Below, piece after piece: positions 16,887 through 25,401 of a stretch of DNA of 64,000 bases. A model generated the notes under the pieces. That model was not told where the DNA came from. It saw only the letters and a program-made list of their open reading frames with translations, and made no database searches. Origin of the DNA: Halonotius sp046719765 (lineage in GTDB: Archaea; Halobacteriota; Halobacteria; Halobacteriales; Haloferacaceae). The stretch covers positions 121,938 to 185,937 of the forward strand of contig NZ_JABEBY010000004.1 of NCBI RefSeq assembly GCF_046719765.1. Direction: 5' to 3'. The translations under genes were made by a program, and so were the position numbers. The number at the start of each line of letters is the position of its first letter. Position 1 is the first letter of the stretch.

Positions 16887-17414
16887 ATGGAACCGGGTGA
16901 GTACGTTGTTGACACCGACGACGACGATCCAGATCTCGCGGTCGTTGTCTCCAATCGGGAGGAACCGATCAGCGAAGTTACCGTCTCGGATCCGGAGTCG
17001 GATCGAACGGTCGCCGCGGACAACCCGGCGTACGATCCGTCTGACCCCGCGGTCACCGTCGCGTTCGTCGAATCCGGTCTCAACCGCCGGTGGCCCGAGT
17101 GGACGGAGGCCTCACCCGCGGCGCTCTACGAGGGGGCGACCGACCACGACGTGAAGCTGTATACGTTTCCCGAGGCCAGACTGCGGACGCTGACCGGCCA
17201 GCAGGCGGCGGTCATGCTCGCCGAGGAGACGGTCGATCTGACGGCGCTCGAAGAGCGGCTTGCGGAGGCCGGCTGGCAGGTTGAGCCGGGCGAACAGCTG
17301 ATCACCGTCACCAAACACGACGAGGAGTATCGGATCTACAAAACCGGCGATGTCGACGGCACCGGACAGCTCCGAACCCCACTGACCAACCTTGTCGAGG
17401 AGTATAGCACCTGA
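16887..17414 (+). CDS. Hypothetical acidic protein
   Basis: 175 residues from ATG 16887 (MEPGEYVVDTDDDDPDLAVV). Cytoplasmic and very acidic, with no membrane helices. The first half reads as beta-strands with a short Asp-rich loop. The second half (FPEARLRTLTGQQAAVMLAEE, LEERLAEAGWQVEPGEQLITVTKHDEEYRIYKTGDV) is helix then beta. I do not recognise the family. Codon and residue composition support a real gene. Confidence 0.7.
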   Translation: MEPGEYVVDTDDDDPDLAVVVSNREEPISEVTVSDPESDRTVAADNPAYDPSDPAVTVAFVESGLNRRWPEWTEASPAALYEGATDHDVKLYTFPEARLRTLTGQQAAVMLAEETVDLTALEERLAEAGWQVEPGEQLITVTKHDEEYRIYKTGDVDGTGQLRTPLTNLVEEYST

Positions 17415-17503
17415 CGCGGGCTGATCTGTTGTACGGTCGTGGCCCACTTCGTTGGTGGTGTCGTTAGGTTCAAGAGACTGGCCGCATCTCTTCTACCAAC
17501 TCA

Positions 17504-17941
17504 ATGGAGATCCCCGAGCAACTCGCCTGTCTGTACACCGCAGAGCTGACCGAAACCGAAGAGGGCTATCAGTTCAGTGTCCCCGCCTCGGAGGTTGAAC
17601 AGGGTTCGATCACCCCGGGAGAGACTCTCCGGGTCGCCGTGTTGGCGAAATCCGACGGGACGACCGAGCCAGCCGAACCAACGGCGACCACCGAGGCGAC
17701 AGCCCAGCGTGAGGATCCCACGCCGTCCCAGCCGGAGCCGCCGGTCAGCGAGGGTGAAACCCGTGTCGTTGAGATCGAGGATGTCGGCGACCAAGGCGAC
17801 GGGATCACCCGTGTCGAACGCGGCTACGTGGTGATCGTTCCCGAAACCGACGAGGGCGAAACCGTCGAGATCCGCATCGAGACGGTACAACCAAACGTCG
17901 CGTTCGGGACGGTCATCGATCGGCTCGATCACGCTGAGTAG
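17504..17941 (+). CDS. TRAM domain protein
   Basis: 145 residues. The C-terminal 60 residues (ETRVVEIEDVGDQGDGITRVERGYVVIVPETDEGETVEIRIETVQPNVAF) form a TRAM beta-barrel, a predicted RNA-binding fold found in tRNA-modifying enzymes. Small stand-alone TRAM proteins of archaea act as cold-induced RNA chaperones. The N-terminal 50 residues are conserved-looking and a Pro-, Thr- and Glu-rich linker joins the two parts. No neighbouring RNA-modifying gene explains a specific partner. Confidence 0.85.
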   Translation: MEIPEQLACLYTAELTETEEGYQFSVPASEVEQGSITPGETLRVAVLAKSDGTTEPAEPTATTEATAQREDPTPSQPEPPVSEGETRVVEIEDVGDQGDGITRVERGYVVIVPETDEGETVEIRIETVQPNVAFGTVIDRLDHAE

Positions 17942-18024
17942 GCGTGCTACTGCATCAAACGCGTCGCTGAACACGTTCGCTTTGGCTGGCGTGAGATTGA
18001 TAACGCAGTGTGCGATGCTGCTGG

Positions 18025-18435
18025 CTACGCTTCAGCCCACTTCGTTCGGAGTTCGTATCGGGTTACGTCGTCGACACCGACCGCCAGGGAAAACTGTACT
18101 GTTGTCGATTCCTCGCTGTCAAGTGGGTCGACCAGTTTGCGCCCAGACTGCAAGAGTTGCTCGCCCGAATCGCTGAAAAACGTGCAGGTAAACCGTGGGA
18201 CACGATCGTCGAGTGTGAGCGGCTCGCTCCCGTCGTTGGTGACTGTGACATCGACGACGACGCGGGTGCCGGATGGGGTCGCTTGGATCCCGTATTCGTG
18301 TGACAGTGTCAGCGGTGTCTCGTTTTCGACGACCGCCCCCTCGACGCTCGAACGTGAACACCCCGCCAACGCGGATGCGGTGCCGGCGAGAAGCGTTCCA
18401 AGGACGGCCCGACGAGTCAGCCCATGGTCGGTCAT
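18025..18435 (-). CDS. Tat-exported lipoprotein at the end of the C-P lyase run
   Basis: 136 residues. The N-terminus has a twin-arginine motif (LTRRAVLGTLLAG) and a lipobox (ALAGC), so the mature protein is likely anchored by a lipid at the cysteine and faces outside. The rest is a beta-rich domain (ATPSGTRVVVDVTVTNDGSEPLTLDDRVPRF) resembling the immunoglobulin-like folds of many haloarchaeal secreted proteins. Its start overlaps the HAD hydrolase stop by 4 bases (ATGA), so it is translationally coupled to the phosphonate genes. A role in phosphonate capture is possible but only inferred from position. Confidence 0.8.
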   Translation of the reverse strand: MTDHGLTRRAVLGTLLAGTASALAGCSRSSVEGAVVENETPLTLSHEYGIQATPSGTRVVVDVTVTNDGSEPLTLDDRVPRFTCTFFSDSGEQLLQSGRKLVDPLDSEESTTVQFSLAVGVDDVTRYELRTKWAEA

Positions 18436-19106
18436 CGCTGCTGTTCCGGTTCGACGGCCGAGAGACGCTCGGTGAGCGCATGCAGGCTCGGTACGTCGAT
18501 CGTCGGCTCCGTCGAGAGGTCGATGTCCGCGACGTGGTCTCGACGCAGAAACGCCGAGTCGATCCCGGCGCGGTGGGCGGCGACAAGATCCTTCTCGGAG
18601 TCACCGATATACAGCGCGTTCTCAACCCCAAGATCCGACAGCGCGCGCTCGATGTAGTCCGATTCGGGCTTTCGCTTTGCGGCCCCGGCGAGCGTGGGCT
18701 CTCGCCCGTAGGCCGTCTCGAAGACCGGGAGATCGTGGTGGGCCAACAGGAACTCGATCGTCGCATGCTGGTTGTTGCTGACAACGGCACGGGGTATGTC
18801 TAACCGGGTGAGCGCGGCCACATCCTCATACATCGGCTTCCCGCCAGCCAGCACGTGGTGTTGCTGGGCGAGACTTGCGGTCAACTCCCGGTAGTGCCAG
18901 AACGCCTCGGGGTCGATGCCGTGTTCGGCCGCGATCTCTCTTGGCACGATGTCGTCTTCGACTGTGTGACGCGCACGCGAGCGGTCGATGTCGACCCCGA
19001 AGGCGTGAAACGCCTCAACGACGGCGTCGACAAGCACCGCGGTGTCGGTTGGTTCGACCAAGACACCATCGTTGTCGAAGATGAGTGCCTCGTACCGGTT
19101 AGTCAT
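18432..19106 (-). CDS. HAD-superfamily hydrolase linked to the C-P lyase operon
   Basis: 224 residues from ATG 19106. Motifs of the HAD fold: motif I IFDNDGVLVEPTDTAV with nucleophile and acid Asp, motif II VVSNNQ, motif III Lys in AKRKPESDYIERAL, motif IV LYIGDSEKDLVAAHRAGI. The cap is the helical type of beta-phosphoglucomutase and phosphoglycolate phosphatase relatives. Its start overlaps the isomerase-like gene by 8 bases. A phosphatase acting on the ribose phosphates released by C-P lyase is a reasonable proposal, not shown. No PhnX-specific lysine motif is evident, so phosphonoacetaldehyde hydrolase is less likely. Confidence 0.85.
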   Translation of the reverse strand: MTNRYEALIFDNDGVLVEPTDTAVLVDAVVEAFHAFGVDIDRSRARHTVEDDIVPREIAAEHGIDPEAFWHYRELTASLAQQHHVLAGGKPMYEDVAALTRLDIPRAVVSNNQHATIEFLLAHHDLPVFETAYGREPTLAGAAKRKPESDYIERALSDLGVENALYIGDSEKDLVAAHRAGIDSAFLRRDHVADIDLSTEPTIDVPSLHALTERLSAVEPEQQR

Positions 19107-19908
19107 CCGCGGACACCTCCGGTTCCGGGGCGACGACATCGGCACCAACACTTGTCGCCACGTCCTCGGGCGACTTCATCTCGAAGACAAAGACATTCGC
19201 CGGCACTGACTCGACGACAGACCGGTACTCAGGGAACGGCTCGTGTTGATCGGCACTCCCGTCGTTGTCGTGGAGATGACACACCCTGATACGCTGGCCA
19301 AACTTCTCGACAAACGCCTGGTAGTCGTGGTCGTTGACCTTCGCGTGGCCCACATCGAGGGTGACGCTGAGGTACTGTGGCGGGACATCGACATCCTCGA
19401 TCATCGCCGCAAGATCGGCGGGTGAGGTGGTGTACCGTCGCTTCTGCTCATCGATCGGCTGGTTTTCCAGACACAGCGAGACCCCGGCAAGCTGGGCGTA
19501 TTCGGCACACTCCGCAAGCGACCGACGCGCGTTCTTGCGGGCGCGCTGTCGAACCCACTCCGGGTAGCGGTGTGGGATCGATCCGCCGTGAACGACGACG
19601 CTGGTCGCGCCGGCGGTCGCCGCATCGTCGATTGTCCGCTTGACGCGCGCAACCGAGTCCTGGCGAACTGTCTCGTCGTAGCTCCCCATGTTCCAATCAC
19701 GGAACGGCGCGTGGTAGCTCAGCGTAACGCCGTACTCGTCGGCCAGTTCGCCGACCCGTTCCGGGGATGGTGTGTTGGGGTGGCCGGCCAGGTATTCGCG
19801 TTTGAACTCCACGTGATCCAGCCCGAGGTCGGTCACGTACTTCATGAAGCTCTCGACGGTCGTGCCGAACCGGATATCCATCGCCGCCCCGATCCGTGGG
19901 TCGGTCAT
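19099..19908 (-). CDS. TIM-barrel sugar phosphate isomerase/epimerase family protein
   Basis: 269 residues of the AP endonuclease 2/xylose isomerase-like TIM barrel family. Visible metal-ligand strands: LDHVEFKREYL, VVVHGGSIPHRYPEW, VSLCLENQPI with its Glu, LSVTLDVGHAKVNDHDY, and VCHLHDNDGSADQHEPF. All expected His, Asp and Glu positions are present, so it should be active. It overlaps phnM by 4 bases and the HAD gene by 8. In E. coli the C-P lyase product is completed by PhnP and PhnN, which are absent here, so this enzyme may process the ribosyl cyclic phosphate; that is inference from position. Confidence 0.85.
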   Translation of the reverse strand: MTDPRIGAAMDIRFGTTVESFMKYVTDLGLDHVEFKREYLAGHPNTPSPERVGELADEYGVTLSYHAPFRDWNMGSYDETVRQDSVARVKRTIDDAATAGATSVVVHGGSIPHRYPEWVRQRARKNARRSLAECAEYAQLAGVSLCLENQPIDEQKRRYTTSPADLAAMIEDVDVPPQYLSVTLDVGHAKVNDHDYQAFVEKFGQRIRVCHLHDNDGSADQHEPFPEYRSVVESVPANVFVFEMKSPEDVATSVGADVVAPEPEVSADD

Positions 19909-21077
19909 CGACTCACCTCGATAGTGGTGTCGGCGTGATACACCGGCTGTCCGGCGACCACAGCGGCGGTGACCGTCGGTGTCGGGTCGGGATCGACGAC
20001 GATGAGATCGGCGCGCTTGCCGGCTTTGATCCGCCCTCTGTCGGACAACCCGACAGCGTCTGCCGGGTTGGCGGTGGCGCGTTTGACCCGTTCGTGGAGT
20101 GGTTCCTCGGTGTCAACGAATACGCCCGCAAGCAGCGACGGTGGGTGGTAGTCGGCGACTAGCGTGTCGATAACGCCGGCGTCGATGCCGGCGGCTGTCG
20201 ATAGGTTGCCCCACTGGCTTTCGCCGCGGACGAGATTTGGCGCGCCCATCGCCGTCGTCATCCCGATCTCGGTTGCGCGCTGGGCTGTTTCGAGCGTGAT
20301 CGGATACTCGGCGATATCGACGCCCGAGTCGGCCAACTGCTCGACCTCCCGGGGGTTCTCATCGTCGTGGGACGCCGTCACAACGCCAGCCTCGTGGGCC
20401 CGGTCGACGACCCGGTCGACCCGTTCGCGGAGCGTCGCCATCGACATCGAGCCCCGTTCGTCGATCATCTCCTCGGCCTCCGCGGCGGTGCGGTCGTTTG
20501 CGTTCTCGTAATACTGCCGGAACGCCTCGATGTCGCGGAACTGGCCTTTCCCGGGAACATGGCTCATCACCGAGACCAGATCGGTGTTGTCGTTATCGAT
20601 CACATCGATCACAGCCTCGACACACCGCTTTTGGGTCACTTCACAGCGCGCGTGGAGGCGGTGGTCGACAAGGAGGTCGGTCGCGTCGGTGATCGCATCG
20701 GTCAGCGTTGCAGCGAGTTCGGGCGATCGATCGGCCGATTCGTCGAGCTCAAATGAGATGGCGTGGAACTTTGTCGTGATCCCCGCGGCGACGTTCGCGC
20801 GGTCGGCGGCAGCCAACGCCATCTCGGTGTCCATCCGTGCGCCCGACCGCGGGTAGAGATGGCTCTCGATGTCGTCGCCGTGGATATCAACCAACCCTGG
20901 CAACACCAACTGGCCGTTGGCATCGATGACAGTGTCTGTCTCGGCGTCGCTGTCGCCGACAGCGGTGATCCGATCGCCTCCGATCTCCACACGCCCATCG
21001 ATCACGCCATCGGGGGTTACGACCCGGCCGTCGACGATTGTCACGGTCGTGTCGGCGGTTTGTGCGGTCGAACTCAT
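19905..21077 (-). CDS. phnM: PhnM, ribosyl-1-methylphosphonate triphosphate diphosphatase
   Basis: 390 residues, amidohydrolase fold. LPGLVDIHGDDIESHLYPR near residue 60 replaces the HxH of other amidohydrolases in the way PhnM does, and AAGITTKFHAIS, HARCEVTQKR, VMSHVPGKGQFRD, TASHDDENPREVEQ and MGAPNLVRGESQWGN follow the family. PhnM removes pyrophosphate from 5-triphosphoribosyl phosphonate to give the PhnJ substrate. Length agrees with bacterial PhnM. It overlaps PhnL and the TIM-barrel gene by 4 bases each. Confidence 0.95.
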   Translation of the reverse strand: MSSTAQTADTTVTIVDGRVVTPDGVIDGRVEIGGDRITAVGDSDAETDTVIDANGQLVLPGLVDIHGDDIESHLYPRSGARMDTEMALAAADRANVAAGITTKFHAISFELDESADRSPELAATLTDAITDATDLLVDHRLHARCEVTQKRCVEAVIDVIDNDNTDLVSVMSHVPGKGQFRDIEAFRQYYENANDRTAAEAEEMIDERGSMSMATLRERVDRVVDRAHEAGVVTASHDDENPREVEQLADSGVDIAEYPITLETAQRATEIGMTTAMGAPNLVRGESQWGNLSTAAGIDAGVIDTLVADYHPPSLLAGVFVDTEEPLHERVKRATANPADAVGLSDRGRIKAGKRADLIVVDPDPTPTVTAAVVAGQPVYHADTTIEVSR

Positions 21078-21862
21078 CGATCTCTCCTCCCGTTTGCCTC
21101 TCCAAGCGGTTCGTTGCTGTCTGCCTCTGGGCTCGTATGGGTGCCGTCGTACTCGGCGATCGGGATGACCTCGTTGAGCGAGCCGTCAGCGAGGACGACA
21201 ACGCGATCGGCGACACGCTGGACGACATCGGTGTTGTGGAAGACGCCAACGACTGTCGTTTCGGGTCCGAGATACGACTCCAGCAGGTCGATGGCGGCGT
21301 TGCGGGTCTCAGGATCAAGCGCGCTTGTTGGTTCATCAAGCAACAGTAGCTCCGGTTTCGGGGCCACCGCCTGTGCGAGGTTGACCCGTTGTCGTTCCCC
21401 GCCGGAGAACGTCGCCGGGTAGGCCGCCCAGAGTTCCTCCGGAACGTGCAGTGCCGCAAGTAGCCCTCGTGCTTGGTGGCGAGCGTCTTCGGTTGGTGTG
21501 CCCCGCTCGACCAGTGGCCGGGCAACCACGTCCACGGCGGGCACACGCGGGATCTCGTCGAGGAACTGCGAGGTGTAGCCGATCGCATCATCCCGAAGCG
21601 CCATCATCGTGCGGTCGCCACAGGACGCCAAGTCGATCTTGTCGTCGCCGTCGTGGTAGACAACGCGGCCGGCAGTTGGATCGTAGGTTCGGTAGAGACA
21701 TTTCAGCAGCGATGACTTGCCGCTGCCGGATTCCCCAACGACCGCGAGGAATTCGCCTCCCTGAACGGCGAACGATACGTCGTCGAGCCCGACGACCTGC
21801 GTGTCGCCAAGCACGTGCATGTCGAAGGTCTTGGTGAGCCCATCGACTGTGAGAACGGTCAT
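21074..21862 (-). CDS. phnL: PhnL, ABC-type ATPase of the C-P lyase operon
   Basis: 262 residues. Walker A GESGSGKSSLLKCLY, Q-loop region GYTSQFLDEIPRVPAVDVVARP with the PhnL-typical FLxxIPRVxA phrase, signature FSGGERQRVNLAQ, and Walker B LLLLDEPTSALD are all present. A C-terminal polar extension of about 25 residues is added. PhnL is needed with PhnG, H, I for forming the ribosyl phosphonate. It overlaps phnK and phnM by 4 bases each, part of the coupled chain. Confidence 0.94.
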   Translation of the reverse strand: MTVLTVDGLTKTFDMHVLGDTQVVGLDDVSFAVQGGEFLAVVGESGSGKSSLLKCLYRTYDPTAGRVVYHDGDDKIDLASCGDRTMMALRDDAIGYTSQFLDEIPRVPAVDVVARPLVERGTPTEDARHQARGLLAALHVPEELWAAYPATFSGGERQRVNLAQAVAPKPELLLLDEPTSALDPETRNAAIDLLESYLGPETTVVGVFHNTDVVQRVADRVVVLADGSLNEVIPIAEYDGTHTSPEADSNEPLGEANGRRDR

Positions 21863-22689
21863 AGTACTGAGTTGATAAGTGTCTGGGTGTACTCGTGGTG
21901 TGGGTCTTCCATGATGCGGTCGGTCAGGCCGGATTCGACGATCCGGCCGTGGCGCATCACCAGCGTCCGATCGGCCAGCAGCCGAACGACGCCCAGATCG
22001 TGTGAGACGACAACTGCCGCGACAGTCTCCTCGCGTTGGACGCGTCGGAACATATCCAACACGCGGGCCTGAACACTCACGTCAAGGCCGGTCGTCGGCT
22101 CGTCGAGAATGACAAGCTCCGGATCGGTCGCCAGCGCGCGAGCGATCTGGACGCGTCGCTGCATCCCGCCGGAGTAGGTTCGCGTCGGGTCATCCATCCG
22201 GGCGGGTGGGATCTCGGTTGCTTCGAACAGGTCGCGGACGCGTTCGCGGACAGCCTCGTAGGATCGCCAGCCGGCTGCGAGGAGTTTCTCGGCGACGTTG
22301 CCACCGCCGGTGAACTCTAACTCCAGGCCGTCGCGGATATGTTGGTGGACGAAGGCGATCTCACCGGTTCGGAGCGCGTGGCGGGTCTGATAATCTACGT
22401 CCAGGAGGTTGCCGTCATGGCCCGCGTAGGCCACCTCGCCGGCAACTGTCGCCTCCGGATCGCGCTCCAGTGCCAGCGTCTCCGCTAAACTGGATTTGCC
22501 GGAGCCGGACTCACCGACGATGCCAAGCACCTCCCCGGACTCGACGCGCAGATCCGCGTTAGCACAGGCGACGACACTCCCGCAGTGTTCACACTGGTTT
22601 GTGCCGGCGTGGTCGCCGGTCGTGTTGAGACACTCCGAACAGCCCGGCCCGTAGATCGTCTGCAGGCCGGCTGCGTCGAGCAGTGTCAT
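21859..22689 (-). CDS. phnK: PhnK, ABC-type ATPase of the C-P lyase complex, with an N-terminal four-Cys insert
   Basis: 276 residues. Walker A GESGSGKSSLAETLA, TFSGG-like signature YSGGMQRRVQIARAL, Walker B LVILDEPTTGLDVSVQ, and a C-terminus (RTLVMRHGRIVESGLTDRIMEDPHHEYTQTL) very close to bacterial PhnK. Before Walker A lies an insertion with Cys17, Cys20, Cys33 and Cys36 (CSEC and CEHC), a probable zinc knuckle not present in E. coli PhnK, though I recall similar inserts in some bacterial PhnK. PhnK docks on the PhnGHIJ core and couples ATP use to turnover. Confidence 0.94.
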   Translation of the reverse strand: MTLLDAAGLQTIYGPGCSECLNTTGDHAGTNQCEHCGSVVACANADLRVESGEVLGIVGESGSGKSSLAETLALERDPEATVAGEVAYAGHDGNLLDVDYQTRHALRTGEIAFVHQHIRDGLELEFTGGGNVAEKLLAAGWRSYEAVRERVRDLFEATEIPPARMDDPTRTYSGGMQRRVQIARALATDPELVILDEPTTGLDVSVQARVLDMFRRVQREETVAAVVVSHDLGVVRLLADRTLVMRHGRIVESGLTDRIMEDPHHEYTQTLINSVL

Positions 22690-23735
22690 TCCGTCTCACC
22701 GCCCGCATCGGTGTTCGGCGTTCCTGGCCCCCAGTCAACACCTGCTCGGTCATGGTGGTGATCCTTCGTGAGAGCCGGATCCTCGCGGCGTTTGGCGCAG
22801 AAACTCGCATCGTTGCAGGCGTAGCGTGTTTCGAAGGTTCCCTCGTCTTCCGATGAAACCTCAACCAGATAGGTGTCGGTTGAGCCACAGGCGTCACACG
22901 CCTCCTCGGGGAATCGCTCGACGGTGAACGCCCGATCCTCGAAGGCCAGCGGTTCGACCGATGTGTGCGGTGGAACCGCATAGATGCGAGCCTCCCGTCC
23001 CGCTGCGAGGATCGTCAGATGGTCGGCATCGTCGAGTTTCGGCACATCCCACCGGGGGATCGGTGAGGGATCCATCAGATACCGACCCGCAACCACCGTG
23101 GGGTACCGCGAGGCGATGTTGATCTCGCCGTACTCGACGACGTTCTCGTAGAGGTGCACCCACATCTTTCCGTAGTTCCGGTGGGCGTGTCGCCGTCGGT
23201 TGGCTGCATCCGAGCTATCAACCTTCCGGAGGGCATCGGTGATCGGCACCTGCAATACGAGGCGTTGCTCATCGGTCAGCACCTCCTCGGGGATTCGGTG
23301 GCGGCTCTGGATCACATCCGCGGCGGTGGTGTCGGTTGTCGTCTCCACGTCGGCGGTATCGGCGGCAAGCCGGCGGATATTGGCGGCGTTGACACTCTCG
23401 TCGGCCCCCTGGTCGATCACTTTGAACGTGTCTGTCGGGCCAAGCAGCGATAACGACGCCTGGATGCCGCCGGTTCCCCAGCCACGGGCCAGCGGCATCG
23501 GCCGTGAGGCATAGGGAACTTGGTGGCCGGGGATGGCGACAGCCTTCAGCATCGCCCGCCGCACCTCGCGTTTCGTGTGCTCGTCGAGATACGCGTAGTT
23601 GTAGCCGGCGACCCCTTTTGTCTCGATGTCAGCAAGCACGCCGTCGACGGAATCGGACGTGACACGTGTGCCGCCGTCTGTTTTGTCGTTGGCGGTGGTC
23701 TGGTCGCCCTCGTGATCGCCCGTGCTCTCAGTCAT
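22686..23735 (-). CDS. phnJ: PhnJ, radical-SAM C-P lyase catalytic subunit
   Basis: 349 residues. The conserved N-terminal region (YNYAYLDEHTKREVRRAMLKA, PLARGWGTGGIQASLSLLG) holds the glycyl-radical-site glycine region, and the C-terminal cysteines ACDACGSTD and YACNDASFCAKR match the [4Fe-4S] and catalytic cysteine set of PhnJ. It cleaves the C-P bond of 5-phosphoribosyl-1-methylphosphonate to methane and a cyclic phosphate. The first 30 residues (TESTGDHEGDQTTANDKTDG) and the last 25 are non-conserved polar extensions. Its start overlaps phnI by 8 bases. Confidence 0.95.
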   Translation of the reverse strand: MTESTGDHEGDQTTANDKTDGGTRVTSDSVDGVLADIETKGVAGYNYAYLDEHTKREVRRAMLKAVAIPGHQVPYASRPMPLARGWGTGGIQASLSLLGPTDTFKVIDQGADESVNAANIRRLAADTADVETTTDTTAADVIQSRHRIPEEVLTDEQRLVLQVPITDALRKVDSSDAANRRRHAHRNYGKMWVHLYENVVEYGEINIASRYPTVVAGRYLMDPSPIPRWDVPKLDDADHLTILAAGREARIYAVPPHTSVEPLAFEDRAFTVERFPEEACDACGSTDTYLVEVSSEDEGTFETRYACNDASFCAKRREDPALTKDHHHDRAGVDWGPGTPNTDAGGETE

Positions 23736-24855
23736 CGTTGCTCACCTCCGCGACCGGCGGGGTCTCGTGATCTGTGTCGGCGGAATCCTTCTCCGACATC
23801 CCTTGGCGTTCGCGGATCGACCGGATGCGGTCGAGAATCGACTGGAAGGTGACATAGTGGGGGAGTTTAAGATGTTCGATGAATCCAAACGAATCCATGC
23901 CGTCGATCGTATCAAGGACGAACTCGGCGTTTTCAGCCGGTTCTGCCTCGCTGTCGAGCTGGAGTGAGGCGTCAAGAACCGTCATTCCGATCGCCTTGCG
24001 CTCGTTGCGACCGAACGTCAGCCCGTAGCCGAAGGCGAACTGCGGATCTTCACGCTTCTCGTAGACCGGCACAACCGCCTCCGATTCGGTCACGTCGGTA
24101 TGGGTGACTGTCACCGGTTCGTCGGTGTAGGGGTGTTCGATCCGAACCGGGAGCCGACCGACGCGAACCTCCGCGAGCGTCGGATGAACCTGGCCGTACC
24201 CCCGCAGTGCCGAGTAGCCAAGCGCGGTTATCGCCCCTGTCTCGCCGCGAGCAAGTTCTTGCAGCACCGCGTCACGGGCGGGCGGATGCGTCACCGACTC
24301 CCGTGTGGTGTCGGTCGGTTCCTCGATATCAGGTTCGTCAGGTTCGTGTAGTAGATCCTCCTCACGGAGCAGTTCCGTGACGTTTGTCAGCCGGTCGGGA
24401 GCACCCGCATCCGCAACGTCCCAGTCGCCGGTTGGATCCGTTCGCTCCGTCTCCGCAAGCGCGAAATCGAGCAGTCGCTGTGTGTAATCCTTGGTTGCAC
24501 CGAGGATCTGTCCACCCGGCACGTCCTTGAACGCCGGCGAGACGCGTCGACTGGCGATCATCTCGCGTGGGTCGGCGGTGATCGTCTCGTCGTATCGCTC
24601 AAGCGTTGAGCGGTACGCTCGCAGTAGAAATGCGGCCTCGATGGTGTCACCCTGGGCCTGCTTGACCGCCAGTGCCGCCAGCCGCGGCGCGTAGAGGCCG
24701 CTCTCGCTCATGACCTGGGCGGTCAGCCGACTGAGCTGCTCATCCAGTTGGTCGATCCCGAGGTCGTCCGAACTCCCCTCCGTACGCTGTTTCTCGAACA
24801 GCTGCTCGGCGCGTTTGATCACTTCCTCGCCGGCTGTGACCGCGACGTATCCCAT
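23728..24855 (-). CDS. phnI: PhnI, C-P lyase nucleosidase-type subunit
   Basis: 375 residues. Family phrases are YVAVTAGEEVIKRAE at the start, QVMSESGLYAPRLAALAVKQAQGDTIEAAFLLRAYRST, GGQILGATKDYTQRLLDFA, ALGYSALRGYGQVHPTLAEVRVG, and the C-terminal FGYGLTFGRNERKAIGMTVLD. PhnI forms the core of the C-P lyase complex and with G, H and L attaches the phosphonate to ribose. Starts immediately after the phnH stop (TAAATG) and overlaps phnJ. The C-terminal tail is Asp- and Glu-rich. Confidence 0.95.
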   Translation of the reverse strand: MGYVAVTAGEEVIKRAEQLFEKQRTEGSSDDLGIDQLDEQLSRLTAQVMSESGLYAPRLAALAVKQAQGDTIEAAFLLRAYRSTLERYDETITADPREMIASRRVSPAFKDVPGGQILGATKDYTQRLLDFALAETERTDPTGDWDVADAGAPDRLTNVTELLREEDLLHEPDEPDIEEPTDTTRESVTHPPARDAVLQELARGETGAITALGYSALRGYGQVHPTLAEVRVGRLPVRIEHPYTDEPVTVTHTDVTESEAVVPVYEKREDPQFAFGYGLTFGRNERKAIGMTVLDASLQLDSEAEPAENAEFVLDTIDGMDSFGFIEHLKLPHYVTFQSILDRIRSIRERQGMSEKDSADTDHETPPVAEVSNDD

Positions 24856-25401
24856 TTAGGCCACCTCCACTGTTACCGACCGTGGGATCGCTGCAAGCCG
24901 ATCTTCGGAGGCGAACACGGCATCGACACCACGCGGGTACTCCGACTGGACCGCCGCGAGTGCCGACAGCTCGGACTCGGGCAGTGTCACTGACAGTGTC
25001 CGATCCCCATCGACACCCGGCCCCGAGAGCGTAACCATCGTTTCGTCGGCGTCGCCGGTTGCGACCGCCTCGACGCGATAGATGATCGTCGCACCGTCGC
25101 TCGGCTCGACAAGTGAGCCACGCTTGCAGTTCCGTACGTCTACCGTCGTGTGATCCGACACGTGAACCACGCTTGCCTCGTCCGGTGATTCGGGATTGAA
25201 ACGGCCCTGTTCCGAGAGGGCTTTTTCCAGCACCTCGTCGCTGGTTGCAACTGTGACCTCGTGGTCGACCAACGTTGTGATGATCGCGTGATCGGCGGGA
25301 GCCGGAACGGTATGGATACTCCCAGGTCGACTCATCGCCGAGAGCAACCCATCGAACGTCCGGCGCGTATCATGGACTGGGTCGATACCGAGTGCTCTCA
25401 C
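24856..25401 (-). CDS. phnH: PhnH, C-P lyase core subunit
   Basis: 181 residues from the GTG at 25401, which overlaps the TGA stop of phnG by three bases. The sequence DPVHDTRRTFDGLLSAMSRPGSI is the PhnH signature, followed by IITTLVDHEVTVATSDEVLEKAL and LSGPGVDGDRTLSVTLP. PhnH is a PLP-fold-like protein without cofactor that completes the PhnGHIJ core. A longer reading from 25455 overlaps far into phnG and is rejected. The final codons abut phnI. Confidence 0.92.
   Translation of the reverse strand: MRALGIDPVHDTRRTFDGLLSAMSRPGSIHTVPAPADHAIITTLVDHEVTVATSDEVLEKALSEQGRFNPESPDEASVVHVSDHTTVDVRNCKRGSLVEPSDGATIIYRVEAVATGDADETMVTLSGPGVDGDRTLSVTLPESELSALAAVQSEYPRGVDAVFASEDRLAAIPRSVTVEVA

Noticed and set aside
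25180..25215. GATTGAAAC string resembling a CRISPR repeat end
   Set aside because: It is inside the phnH coding sequence and occurs once; composition explains it.
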